From contig JAFBJZ010000643.1 in NCBI GenBank assembly GCA_016785225.1, positions 570,001 through 634,000 of the forward strand: a stretch of DNA of 64,000 bases, given 5' to 3'. The notes under the pieces are model-generated. The model worked only from the letters and a program-made list of their open reading frames with translations, made no database searches and had not been told where the DNA came from. The translations under genes and the position numbers were made by a program. How positions within the stretch are numbered: the first letter of the stretch is position 1; every line of letters begins with the position of its first letter. This document shows, piece by piece, positions 50,001 to 60,195 of the stretch. This DNA is from Psettodes erumei. Taxonomy: Eukaryota; Chordata; Actinopteri; Pleuronectiformes; Psettodidae.

Positions 50001-52641
50001 AGGACATGCGGGAGCCTCCGAAGAAACCCCTCCATCTGAAGGGCCAGATGAAGTACGTCCCCCAGTGGGACTCCCTCATCTTCCTGGGGACGCCCATGTA
50101 AGAGACACGCTCGCCTGGTTACAGATCCTTCCTTCTCATTGTACAGCCAAACCCCATCGTCCTCTCTCCTCCTCTGTCCGGCAGCATAGAGACGGTGGAG
50201 GACATGATAAAGATGGGCGTGTACGTGAACGACCTGAACCTGCACGACTCCAGCAGGGAGCTGATTTTGGCTGGTACGCAGCAGTCGGCCGAGCTGCAGC
50301 TGGCCCTGGATCAGGTGAGAAAAAAAAAAAGCTCGTGAGCGCAAATAATGTAAGAGGAGCGGGACCAGGTGAGCCCAGGTGAAAGCTCCGCTCCCCGACT
50401 GATGCCACCCATTGAATCCGCCTCGGCCGTGCAGGAGGGATGTGGATTAAAAAGGATTAGAGAAGGCAAAGAGGGGATTTTGTTGTTTAAGGGGAGTTGA
50501 GACTGTAACTGTACAGCGCTCCCGTCCCGTTTCCAATCCTGCAGGAGCAGCAAAAGTACGCCCAGCTGCAGGAAATCATCAAGAAGCTGGACGAGGAGAA
50601 GAAGAGGGGAGACTCTCTGCTGTACGCCATGATCCCCAAAGCCGTGGCCGACCGCCTCAGGAAGGGCATCACCGCGCTGGAGACCTGCCAGGTAGGAAGC
50701 CGAGTGGCGGCGTGCGGCGACGGAAATGCCGGCGCTCCCCGGGATTAAACATTCCATCTTTGTCGCGTGCGTCCCAGGTCTTCCCGGACGTCACCATCCT
50801 GTTCAGCGACGTGGTGAAGTTCAACGAGATCTGCATCCACATCACGCCCATGCAGGTGGTGGACATGCTCAACGAGATCTACATCGTCTTCGACACGCTC
50901 AGCGAGAAGCACAACGTCTACAAGGTGTGAGGTTTGCAGATTTAAAAACAAAAAAAAAAAACAAAACAGGGTCCGAGCTGCATTCGCGGACCGTCGCGCT
51001 CTCCTCTGCGTCCAGGTGGAGACGATCCGCGACGCCTACATGGTGGTGGCGGGCGTGCCCAACAAGACCACCTTCCACGCGCACCACATCTGCGACATGG
51101 CGCTGGACATGCTGAGCTCCATCGACCACCTGAAGGACCCGTCCACGGGGGACAACATCCAGATCCGAGTCGGTGAGCGGCGCGTCTGCAGCGGGGGACG
51201 GGGGTTTGTCCGAACCGTCCTCGTCCACTCGACCGATCGCTTTTCAGTTCACAGCCCCCGAAAAACGCCACAAGGGGTCGCTGCTCTGACACAGAGGTCA
51301 CGTTCGTGTCGCCCGTACACGTGCTCAAGCTGCTGGTGAATCATTAACCGCTCGTTCCCAGCATGCACTGGGCTCGCGTCTCTCTCGAACCCACGGCTCC
51401 TCGCAGGAGAGGAGACAGCAATGTCTTTAACCTGCTGCGCTTCGTAGGCAGAACACGGCGTTTGATTTTCCGCTCTGAACGCATCGAGATGCATTCGAGC
51501 GCTCGCCGTTTTACGGGAACAAATAACTCCCGTCCGTGTTTTCCCGTCTCTCAGGCATCCACTCGGGCATGGTGGTGGCCGGCGTCGTGGGGCTGAAGAT
51601 GCCTCGCTACTGTCTGTTCGGCGACACGGTGAACACGGCGTCCAGGATGGAGAGCAACGGAGTGGTGACTACGCTAACTCATTTAATGATGCTCGCAAAG
51701 ACAAATAAAACTGTTAATGCAAGTTGATGCGAAATTGCTTCCCGTTAGCTACAGCGACAGAAGGTAACGCCACCTTGTCTGGGAAATCCGCTCCGCCCTC
51801 CTTTCCCGTTAGACGAGGAAACCTCAGCGTGAATCCCGACCGCTCCGCTTTAGCATTCGTTTTCTGTGTGCGCGTCTGTCTGAGCAGGGCATGCAGATCC
51901 ACATCAGCCAGACCACCAAAGACCACCTGGAGCACGAGCCCTACATCATCGAGGAGAGGGGCAAAATCTTTGTGAAGGTGAGGTGGGAGGGGGCGACATG
52001 GGCCCCGGACTCAGTTCTGGTTCTGGTTCTGATTCTGGTTTGCCCCCCCCCCGATGTGGTGCAGGGTAAAGGCTACATGAAGACCTACTGGCTGAAGGGG
52101 AAGAAGGATCTGTCGTTCAAGACCCCGGCCGAGCTGCGCTACAGCAGCGAGCAGAAAGACTCCGAGGACAAGAGCTCCAACGGGTGAGTCGCTGTTTGTT
52201 TGTTTCTTTGTTTGTTTGTCCCACTGCACAGCGGCGCCCCCTGCTGACTGACATAACTCCACACACAGCTCCACAAGCACCAATGCCAAGCGCATGGCCT
52301 CCGACCTGCACATCACCAGCAGCGAGGAGCAGGCGGAGGGCAAGCCGAGCCCCAGCGACCTCCCCCCGGACGCCCCGCCGCCGCCGGAGGCCGCCAACGA
52401 CTCCCCGGCCGCCTCGAGCGAGCCCCAGGAGAAGGAGAAAGCCAAAAAGACTAAGAACAACAAGGGGGCCGGCAAGCCGGACGCCACGCAGGGCAACGCG
52501 GCGCCGGAGTCCTCGCCGCCGGCCGCCGGCCCGGAGAACCCGGGTCCTCTGCTCATCAACAAGAGGAACAGCTTCAGGCAGCAGTACGCCAAGCTGCCAG
52601 CCAACCTGCCCATGCGCAGCGCCGCCTGCTCCATCCTGTGA
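47045..52641 (+). CDS. atypical haem-domain guanylate cyclase, Gyc-88E-like (16 coding exons, 816 aa)
   Basis: Exons: 47045-47172, 47365-47497, 47844-48018, 48400-48491, 48987-49244, 49327-49471, 49758-49883, 49977-50097, 50185-50314, 50545-50691, 50778-50924, 51016-51172, 51555-51664, 51888-51977, 52065-52183, 52269-52641. All introns are GT-AG and phases agree. The product would convert GTP to cGMP. The H-NOX domain (about 1-180) keeps the proximal haem ligand H104 and the Y133-S135-R137 motif. A PAS-like region follows (about 200-410) with a Lys/Glu-rich insertion at 275-367, then a coiled coil (about 425-475) and the cyclase domain (about 486-680). Metal ligands D496 and D540, guanine-selecting E536 and C606, and N613/R617 are present, so one chain carries all catalytic residues. 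R539 replaces the usual Gly. The low-complexity tail ends in CSIL, a CaaX box. It resembles insect Gyc-88E more than GUCY1B1 or GUCY1B2. The ATG has A at -3 and begins the family-typical MYG. Confidence 0.93.
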
Positions 52642-53441
52642 GAGGAGGGCGGGGCGCCGCGAGAGAGAGCAGGAGACCGGGGCGGGGGGTTTCGATCGGC
52701 GGCGAATCGAAACGGCCGTTTCAGGGTTTAACAGAAACGTGTGTGGAGAGGGTTGTGATTCAGATTCACGCTCGTGTGTGTAAAATCAAAGTAAAGATCA
52801 ACGCTCGTATTTTCACGGCTGCAAGAGCTCGATCGTTTAAAAAAAAAAAAAAAAAAACACCCCGGGAAAACGGCCTGTTTCACCAACTTCCTGCATCGAA
52901 CCGTTTGTCTCATATAGAAACTGAAAAAGTTTTTTTTTTATCTACAGATTACTGAGAATTTGCAGGTTTCACAACGCGCCTTCCTCATGCCATCAAAAAA
53001 AAAAAAAAAAAAGGAAGTGCAACACCCGCGACACGACACATGCACAGAGAAACACGGAAGTTGAGCTCGGTCCTTCCTTACATACGTTTCTTTATGGTCG
53101 TTAGATTATTGATGAATTATACGATTATAGATTAACGTGATACACCCCCCACACACACACACACACACACACACATTTTACAGATGCTTCGTTTAATCCA
53201 CTGAGAGTAGACACCGTCAGAGGTTGTATTTTATTTTGTTAGGTAAACTAGACGTTCACAACAAGATTACTGGTTCTACTTTCCCCGTGTAACATTTGTT
53301 TCACTGTATAATAGCGTTTATTTATATGAAACTGTTTGTACAGCCACTCGTGTTTGCATTATCTGTTAATGTGATTAGCTCATGACCGGTGAATGTGGTT
53401 GATGGCTCTTAATATTTAAAGAAGAAATCCTCACTTACTCG
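52642..53441 (+). other. probable 3' untranslated region of the cyclase gene
   Basis: AT-rich sequence with three poly-A/T runs and a CA tract (53150-53175) follows the stop codon. I find no AATAAA or ATTAAA on the plus strand in this stretch. The first AATAAA, at 53545-53550, lies inside the inverted-repeat element that follows. Confidence 0.5.
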
Positions 53442-53780
53442 TGCATCTCAAAAAAAAAAAAAATGAGAATCAGGTGAAAAAGCTGAATATTTTTCCCGTC
53501 AGTTCTTCAAGAATTGTTGATGCAGTAAAAGTACTGAGTGTATAAATAAACATACTTTACACAAGATGAACTTTCCGGCATCGTAAATCCTTTTTTGTGA
53601 TTGATCTCAGGAAATGTGAGCTGGATTTTCATCAGCGAGCCACAATCATCACAATTAAAACAAAAAAAAAAACACTTTAGAGATTTCACTCTACATGCAA
53701 TGTATACACAATATATGTATAATTAAATTAGTAAAAAAAAAAATACTTTTTTTTCACTTTATTCTAATTTTTGAGATGCA
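53442..53780. mobile_element. 339-bp terminal-inverted-repeat element (non-autonomous DNA transposon)
   Basis: The left end reads TGCATCTCAAAA and the right end TTTTTGAGATGCA, exact inverted copies over at least 13 bp. The interior is AT-rich and non-coding. Read on the minus strand, the end (TGCATCTCAAAAATTAGAAT) and a stretch near GTTTTAATTGTGATGATTGT resemble a repeat I remember as common in teleost and frog genomes. No transposase is present. A target-site duplication is not obvious, so the superfamily is left open. Confidence 0.75.
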
Positions 53781-54259
53781 GCCAGAGGATGCCAGCGACT
53801 GATCCCGGTTCAGTCGAACCAGCCTGCGCTGCCACGCCCCTCGGCGGCCACTAGGAGGCGATAGAATAAGCACAAGTCGGTGAATAAATTAATTAGCTCA
53901 TAAATCAGGGAACTGTGAACAATAAGTGAGTTAATTTCCCCGCGGTTCTTCATATCGAAGAAGAAAAAAATAAAAACAGGTGAGATGGAAGCGTTTTTCA
54001 TATCTGATGGAACCGCGGTGGGGGGAAAATTAATCCCTGTTCGCTGCAGGCTGATCAAATTTAATCCGCCGCCTCTCCCGAAAACTCGCCTGGACCCGCG
54101 CTCGCCGCCTCTCTCGGAAACAACACCGCCGGGGCCCGGGCAGAACCCTCGGAACCGGTTCGGGCTCCGGAGCTTTCAGGCGAAGCGCCGTGACCTCGGC
54201 GGTTATGAGGTCGGTTATTCCTGTCTTAGTCATCTGGTGATAACACACTGCCATTATGC

Positions 54260-54261
<2 letters not shown>

Positions 54262-54290
<29 letters not shown>
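54262..54290. repeat. (GT)n microsatellite
   Basis: Perfect GT tract of about 29 bp. Confidence 0.94.
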
Positions 54291-54294
<4 letters not shown>

Positions 54295-54754
54295 TAGAGG
54301 CTGGAATGTGTGATCTCTTAATGAAAGATAAGTGACATAATTGAAGTTCCTCTTGTTATCTCATAACCGAAAGGGGCGAAATGCGTAAGCTTGTGTACGG
54401 CGGCGAGAAAAAGGTGGAGGGCAGGTGAGCGCTCGCTACGGTCGCACAACGCTCGCAGACGTTCGGCCCGGGCGCGCTCTCTCTCTCCGCTGATGTTTCC
54501 CTGCGAGATGGCACGACACGATAAAGAGGAAGCCGTCAGGAAACCGCTTAAGCACTACTTCCTGTCTGTTGCCACGGTGACAGACCTCACTCTGCTCTCG
54601 CAAAAGTTTGCGCTCGAGCTGATTTCTTGCAGAAGGGGCTGAGCGGGAGGCGAAGTGGCGACAACAACGGCAACAAAGAGGCAGGTGTGCCGCGCCGCAT
54701 CCCGGGCCAAACGCTTCCTCACGGACCAGCTGGGTCCTCGCCGCGACCTCTGAC

Positions 54755-54756
<2 letters not shown>

Positions 54757-54796
<40 letters not shown>
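54757..54796. repeat. (CA)20 microsatellite
   Basis: Perfect CA tract. Confidence 0.95.
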
Positions 54797-54797
<1 letters not shown>

Positions 54798-55290
54798 CTG
54801 CCGACAATTAAGGAGCGCTGGTTGGACGGACGGTTGCCATTCAGATGAAGCCACAGATAAACACGTGCGAGCCACTTCCTGTTTCCGCGTGAGTCACTGA
54901 ACTCATGAGTTCTGCCCGGCAGACGAGCGCCGCCGCCGCCGCCCGCTCGCCGCCCGACTGCTCGGCCGTTAGCGACGCTAGCTGCTCCGGCTAACATCCT
55001 ATTTATATTTTCACTCGCTCTGGGGGCGGTTGAGGAAGTTCTACGACGAGCGAGGCTCCATTCACGACACCGACGCTTCACTTTTTACGGGCCTCGCACT
55101 GTGGACGACAATCAAACGCACCGCTTGATTACTTAGCGATCAATTATTGATCAGGGAGACAGCGCACTCTCGCGCTGCGAGTCGGCTCAAGCTCACGTCT
55201 ACAATCTCGACTCCACGACAACGGTTTAAAAGAGAATAAACAAAACCCCCGTGTTAACAAGTGTTAACGCTGAGCAAATATGTGTAGAGC

Positions 55291-55330
55291 GCACACACAC
55301 ACACACTCACACACACACACACACACACAC
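55291..55330. repeat. interrupted (CA)n microsatellite
   Basis: CA tract with one TCAC interruption. Confidence 0.93.
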
Positions 55331-55468
55331 TTGACACCAGAGTCGGGGTCGGTCGGTAAAAGTGAGACACACTCCTGTCCAGTCATTGTGCGTGGACTGC
55401 AGTAACACACCCACACATGGGGAGGGACGCCGACAGGAGCCGCATTCCAGCGGAGGTGAACACGGCCG

Positions 55469-55470
<2 letters not shown>

Positions 55471-55505
<35 letters not shown>
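55471..55505. repeat. (GT)n microsatellite with GGT/G-rich tail
   Basis: GT tract followed by GGT units and poly-G. Confidence 0.94.
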
Positions 55506-55506
<1 letters not shown>

Positions 55507-55619
55507 TGGTGGTGGTGGGGGGGGGTTAAGCCGCTCCCCTTTCAACCGGCCGCATCACCGGCTTACTGCTGAATTCTTTCTGGGGTTTTCACTTGTCAGA
55601 ACAAGCAGAGGCACGACGT

Positions 55620-55621
<2 letters not shown>

Positions 55622-55666
<45 letters not shown>

Positions 55667-55714
55667 CACACAAAGAGAGAGAGAGAGAGATGAGTGACAG
55701 ACAGAGAGAAAACA

Positions 55715-55748
<34 letters not shown>
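55622..55748. repeat. compound (CA)n / (GA)n repeat
   Basis: CA tract 55622-55663, GA tract 55674-55690, short unique spacer, then GA tract 55713-55748. Confidence 0.94.
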
Positions 55749-55752
<4 letters not shown>

Positions 55753-55814
55753 GTGTCATAGCAATTTAGTTCCTCAAGGAAGTACAACTCAACATTATCT
55801 TAAGACAGTGTGGC

Positions 55815-55855
55815 ACTGACGGAGGCGCTGACGGAGGCGCTGCGGGAGGCGCTGC
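55815..55855. repeat. 12-bp tandem repeat, CTGACGGAGGCG
   Basis: Three copies of CTGACGGAGGCG with one A-to-G-type variant in the third. The unit is a multiple of three, so all frames stay open across it, but no gene is supported. Confidence 0.88.
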
Positions 55856-56052
55856 TGGCTTTGTGCGGTTCCCGCTCTTGTTGCTGCTTCTTTTTTTTTT
55901 TTCCCCCCCGTTGGCGGGAGGAAGGAGGGGGGGGGGGTGAGTTTTTGTTTTGTTTTGTTTTGGGTGGAGATGGAAAGGTTGTGTTAAATCCACCTGAGAG
56001 AGAGAGAGAGAGAGACTCACAACGCAGGTAAGACACTTTACGAGGCCGCCGC

Positions 56053-56139
56053 GTTGTTGTTGTTGTTGTTGTTGTTGTTGTTGCTGTGAATGTAAGAGGG
56101 GTTGTTGTGTTGTTGGCGCCCGGTGCAGGAGGTGCAGAG

Positions 56140-56180
<41 letters not shown>
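56053..56180. repeat. (GTT)n and (GT)n tracts
   Basis: GTT tract at 56053-56083 and a 40-bp GT tract at 56141-56180, 57 bp apart. Confidence 0.93.
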
Positions 56181-56182
<2 letters not shown>

Positions 56183-56366
56183 GGGGGGGTGGCAGGTGAA
56201 CAAAACGGCCACTTCCCCATCTCGGCCGCGCTGCAAAAGGCGCCGTGACACACGCACAGATGCGTTTGATTTGACGAGCCAGAGTGGAGGGAAGCAGGCG
56301 GGTGGGGTGGGGGGGGGTCAACTCTCGACGCGGGGACGGATACGAGCCTCGGGGCCTTCGCTGATG

Positions 56367-56766
56367 ACACACACACACACACACACACACTGGTGAGCGT
56401 TTCGCTTCCCGTTCGCGGCGTCGCAGACGGGGCTTGAGCAACGGCGGTTGTGCAACGCTGAAAGAGAAACAAGAAGCAATGTGTGCGTTTCACGGATTTC
56501 AAAACGCTCGGATTTGTCCGGTGAAGGAGGCGGCGCGCGGGGGCCGACTCATTCCTCGCGTGAGGAGTCCGATAACGCGAAGGGTTACACAAGAGGCCGC
56601 CGCGCAGAAACAACATCTTCCTCCACCTGCAGCCGCTCGCTTCAAAAACGCACGGCGGACGTGACGTGTCATCCTGACGCGCGAATCCGACTGCGGCTTT
56701 TTTTTTTTTTTCTCTCTGTCTCTCTGGTGGTTCCGGAACGTTCACGTTGTTCAGCTCGACAATGCG

Positions 56767-56801
<35 letters not shown>
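56367..56801. repeat. two (CA)n tracts
   Basis: CA tracts at 56367-56390 and 56768-56801 with unique sequence between. Confidence 0.92.
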
Positions 56802-56802
<1 letters not shown>

Positions 56803-57867
56803 AAACCCCGGAGGCCCGCTGATGAAAGCCGGCGAGGTCGCCTTATCGTGGTAACGAGGCCCCGCCGCGCTCTAAATAACAGCCCGTTTACACCACCCGA
56901 GTCTAAAGGGGCTTCATGAATGACCCCCACCACAACAACAAGAGGTCAGAGTCTCCGTGCACACGCCGCGCTGCAGAGGCAACGCCACAAACCCACAGGA
57001 AACGCGTTTATTCGTAAGAGAGAGAGAAGCGGCAGAAACAGCTGCAGGTTCACACACAAACGTCGTCCCAGGAATGCTGGGTATTTACCTCCGCCGCCTC
57101 CGCCGTCCATTAACCTGACGCTTAGCGATTCCCCTCTGCTTCCCGACAGCGTGAGGTCATCACGCGGCGGGGTGGGTGGGGGGACACAAACACTCGAACG
57201 TGCGCCGACAACAACCCGCCGCTTTGAAAGGCCCCTCGGCGCATCAGCGCCGGATGAGAACCGCCGCTCGACGCCGAAAGCGTCCTCGGTGTCAGCGACC
57301 GAACGGCATCCATTTACGGGAAAAGTGGTTTCGCTGCACAACAGAAATGTTTCAGAGCCTCCTCCAAAGCAACCCCCGCAGATCTGCATCAAACAAACAA
57401 CAACGCCGGGAAATAAAAAAAAAAAAAAAAGAAAAGAAGAGGAGAAACACTCGCTGTGCGCGTCCCTCAAATCCCCGCGGTCTTTTTAGCAAATAAATGA
57501 GATTGAAGCATGAATCTGAAATAGCTATCACGCTGCTCCACTTCCATTATCACCGTTCAGGGAAATTAATCTAATGAATGTTCTTTAGCTCCCTGCAGGG
57601 AAGCCGCGGCTTTTTGGGAACAAAGCGAGCTATTAGAAATCTGACACTTGTTCCAGAATGAATGGTCGCCGCATGTAAAACGAGTGAGACGTCCCGTAAA
57701 AGTGACAGTTTGCTTGGATGGATGTTTCGGGTGGGGGTGGGGTGGGTGGGGTTATGGCGGGGGGGGGCTCTTTTGCATGAGATGGTTGTTAATGGTTGTT
57801 TGCCAGCTGACTGTGCAACACTGAGGCCGGAAAACGACGGCGCCGTCGCCTCAGCAATAAGCACGAA

Positions 57868-57936
57868 GAGGAGGAGGAGGAGGAGGAGGAGAGCGCGTCG
57901 AGGCCTCCGTCAGGCCTCCGTCAGGCCTCCGTCAGG
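57868..57936. repeat. (GGA)n followed by an 11-bp tandem repeat
   Basis: GGA tract 57868-57890, then three copies of AGGCCTCCGTC at 57901-57936. Confidence 0.9.
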
Positions 57937-58154
57937 GGCCCGCGGGGCCGACCCCGGGCCGCGAGGGTTCAGGGTTCCGTCCTCGCCCGAGCCACTGATG
58001 CAATCTGGAGGCAGCAGGCTCGGACCTGCCTCAGCTATGCGGCCCGCCTCGCCGCTCTCCGCTACTTGTCCGCACAAGCCGTCTCTGACTGGAAAATTAC
58101 AGCGAGAGATGCTCGGGCGCCGCGCGAGGCCAGACGAGGGCAGGAAGCAGGAGA

Positions 58155-58230
58155 GGATGCGCGGCGGGCGGATGCGCGGCGGGCGGATGCGCGGCGGGCG
58201 GATGCGCGGCGGGCGGATGTGCGGCGGGCC
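58155..58230. repeat. 15-bp minisatellite, GGATGCGCGGCGGGC
   Basis: Five nearly identical 15-bp copies; the last has GTGCGG. The array is strongly GC-skewed and CpG-rich. Confidence 0.93.
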
Positions 58231-58975
58231 GACGCACGCCGCGGATACGGCGAGGCTTCGCCCCCGGTTCGGGTTCGGGCGAGGTTTCGCGGTGCCGCTT
58301 GTCGAGGACGCTTTGCTTCGTCTCTCCAAAGAGTCGCGTTTCTCAAGTGTTTGGAAGACGAGGGAGTCCGACCTCTTCACGCATCTCTAATAAGAACGTA
58401 AATAAAATGCCAAAATGCCCCCACCCACCCCCACCCACCCCGCTCTCCTCTGTTAATGATCCACTCCACCTGCTTTCATGCAAGAGATTAGGGGGAAATT
58501 AAACTGAATTAAAAAGGAATTAATTCAAACTGTGTTGACACTCCAAAAGATAAACAGTGGGTTTTGTAGCTCTGCCGTGTCGTGCTGTATGCATGTTGAT
58601 GACCTCCTGCGGGAGGAGGAGGAGGAGGAGGTGGTGGTGTCTGTGATGGATGCGAGATGTGCTTCCAGTCTCGGTGGAGAAATTAAAAGCCTCCGCCGGG
58701 GATTCTTTTTTCCCCTTTCGGCTTCACGTGTGCACGTCAGATACGACAACAAACACGCCGCCGACATCACACGACAGCGGCGCCCGCGAGTCTGTCGTCG
58801 CTTTTCCTTCTTAGAAAATGTGAATCTCAGTGATACGGTGACGGAGGGTGGAGGTGGTGGTGGGGGTGGAGTCAACCTGAAGGTTAGACAGTCCCAGTAA
58901 CGAGTGGAGGGCCGCCAGCTCAAATCCCCACATGATCTGGGGAAATTATGGATATGGGGAGTTGAACATGTGTTA

Positions 58976-58976
<1 letters not shown>

Positions 58977-59006
<30 letters not shown>
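58977..59006. repeat. (CA)15 microsatellite
   Basis: Perfect CA tract. Confidence 0.94.
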
Positions 59007-59008
<2 letters not shown>

Positions 59009-59171
59009 CTCCACAACAACGAAAACGGTGCGTCCTTGAACGCGGCACTTAACCTCCACCTCGACGCGGCTGGAGCTGCTCGCTGTCTGGCAGAGAAAAG
59101 AGCGGCTGCGCTGAAGGGCGAGGTGTGAAAATGTTGCTCTTCTTCTTTTTGAGGTTTCCGCTATAAATACG

Positions 59172-59307
<136 letters not shown>

Positions 59308-59533
59308 AGCACTGTTGTATGACGGTTGGATGGATTTTACTCGTTGAGAATACAAGCTACATCACGCACCATGATGAGCGATTAATCTGCTGGGATTAGT
59401 CAGTAGACAGGAAGTTCAAACCTTCAGCGTTTGTTTCTGCAGTTTCAGTCGTTTGGATGCAAATCCGCTCGAACCGAAGGAGTTTCTCCCTAAAAAATGT
59501 CCTTTTGTTTCCTCCCCACCACCTCAGCCAATC

Positions 59534-60195
59534 ATGGACGCCTTCAGCTCCAAGGACATGGCCTTGAAGGCGCAGAAGAAGATCCTCAGCTCCATGGCCA
59601 GCAAGAGCTCCGTGCAGATGTTCATCGACGACACCACCAGCGAGATCCTGGACGAGCTGTACCGCATCTCCAAGGAGTACAGCGGCTCCAAGTCCGAGGC
59701 CCAGAAGGTCATCAAGGACCTGATCAAGATCGCGGTGAAGATCGGCGTGCTCTTCAGGAACAACCGCTTCAGCACGGAGGAGCTGGGGGTGGCCCAGGAC
59801 TTCAAGAAGAAGCTGCGCCAGGGGGCGATGACGGCGATCAGCTTCTACGAGGTACGTCTCCACGTGTCCAAACCCCACCCGCCCTTTAAAGGGTCATCCA
59901 TCTTCACGCTCCAACATCTCACAACTTTTTTTTTCTCTCCTGACCGACGCAGGTGGACTTCACCTTCGACAAGGCCGTGATGGCGGAGCTGCTGACCAGC
60001 TGCAGGGACCTTCTGCTGAAGCTGGTCAACACCCACCTCACCCCCAAGTCCCACGGCCGCATCAACCACGTCTTCAACCATTACTCGGACCCGGAGCTGC
60101 TGACCAAGCTGTACGACCCCAGCGGGCCCTTCCGGCCCAACCTCACCAAGATCTGCAAAGGACTCAACAAACTGGTGGACGACGGAACTATATGA
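59534..60195 (+). CDS. tnfaip8l2: TNF alpha-induced protein 8-like 2 (TIPE2), two coding exons, 186 aa
   Basis: Coding exons 59534-59851 and 59953-60195 are joined by a 101-bp phase-0 intron (GTACGT ... GACGCAG). An upstream acceptor, CCACCACCTCAG, ends at 59527, six bases before the ATG, so a 5' untranslated exon exists upstream. TNFAIP8-family proteins are all-helical cytoplasmic proteins with a hydrophobic lipid cavity. TIPE2 dampens Toll-like and antigen-receptor signalling and binds phosphoinositides. Family marks seen: FSSKDMALKAQKKIL at the start, DELYRISKEYSG, KVIKDLIKIAVKIGVLFRNN, RQGAMTAISFYEVDFTFDKA, HLTPKSHGRINHVFNHYSDP and LTKICKGLNKLVDDG. The RQGAMTA and ISKEY wording fits member 2 better than TNFAIP8, L1 or L3. 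Length matches human TIPE2 (184 aa). The neighbours lysmd1 and scnm1 support this choice. Whether it is a 'b' copy cannot be told. Confidence 0.93.

Larger units (their letters stand above)
53781..59160. other. repeat-rich intergenic DNA between the cyclase and tnfaip8l2
   Basis: Many AC/GT, GA, GGA and GTT tracts and three short minisatellites are listed separately. Long open frames here (for example minus 56038-56799 and plus 57662-58390) are translations of repeats. The 5' untranslated exon of tnfaip8l2 may lie in the last kilobase but cannot be identified with confidence. Confidence 0.55.

Noticed and set aside
47045..52641. Assignment as gucy1b1 or gucy1b2
   Set aside because: The N-terminus, the cyclase core (GVYMVKRIGNYGYERIL, LKGQMKYVPQWDSLIFLGTP, ETCQVFPDVTILFSDV) and the tail follow the Gyc-88E pattern, not the classical beta subunits.
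56038..56799. 253-codon minus-strand open frame
   Set aside because: Mostly poly-Asn, His-Thr and Cys-Val readings of microsatellites; not a gene.
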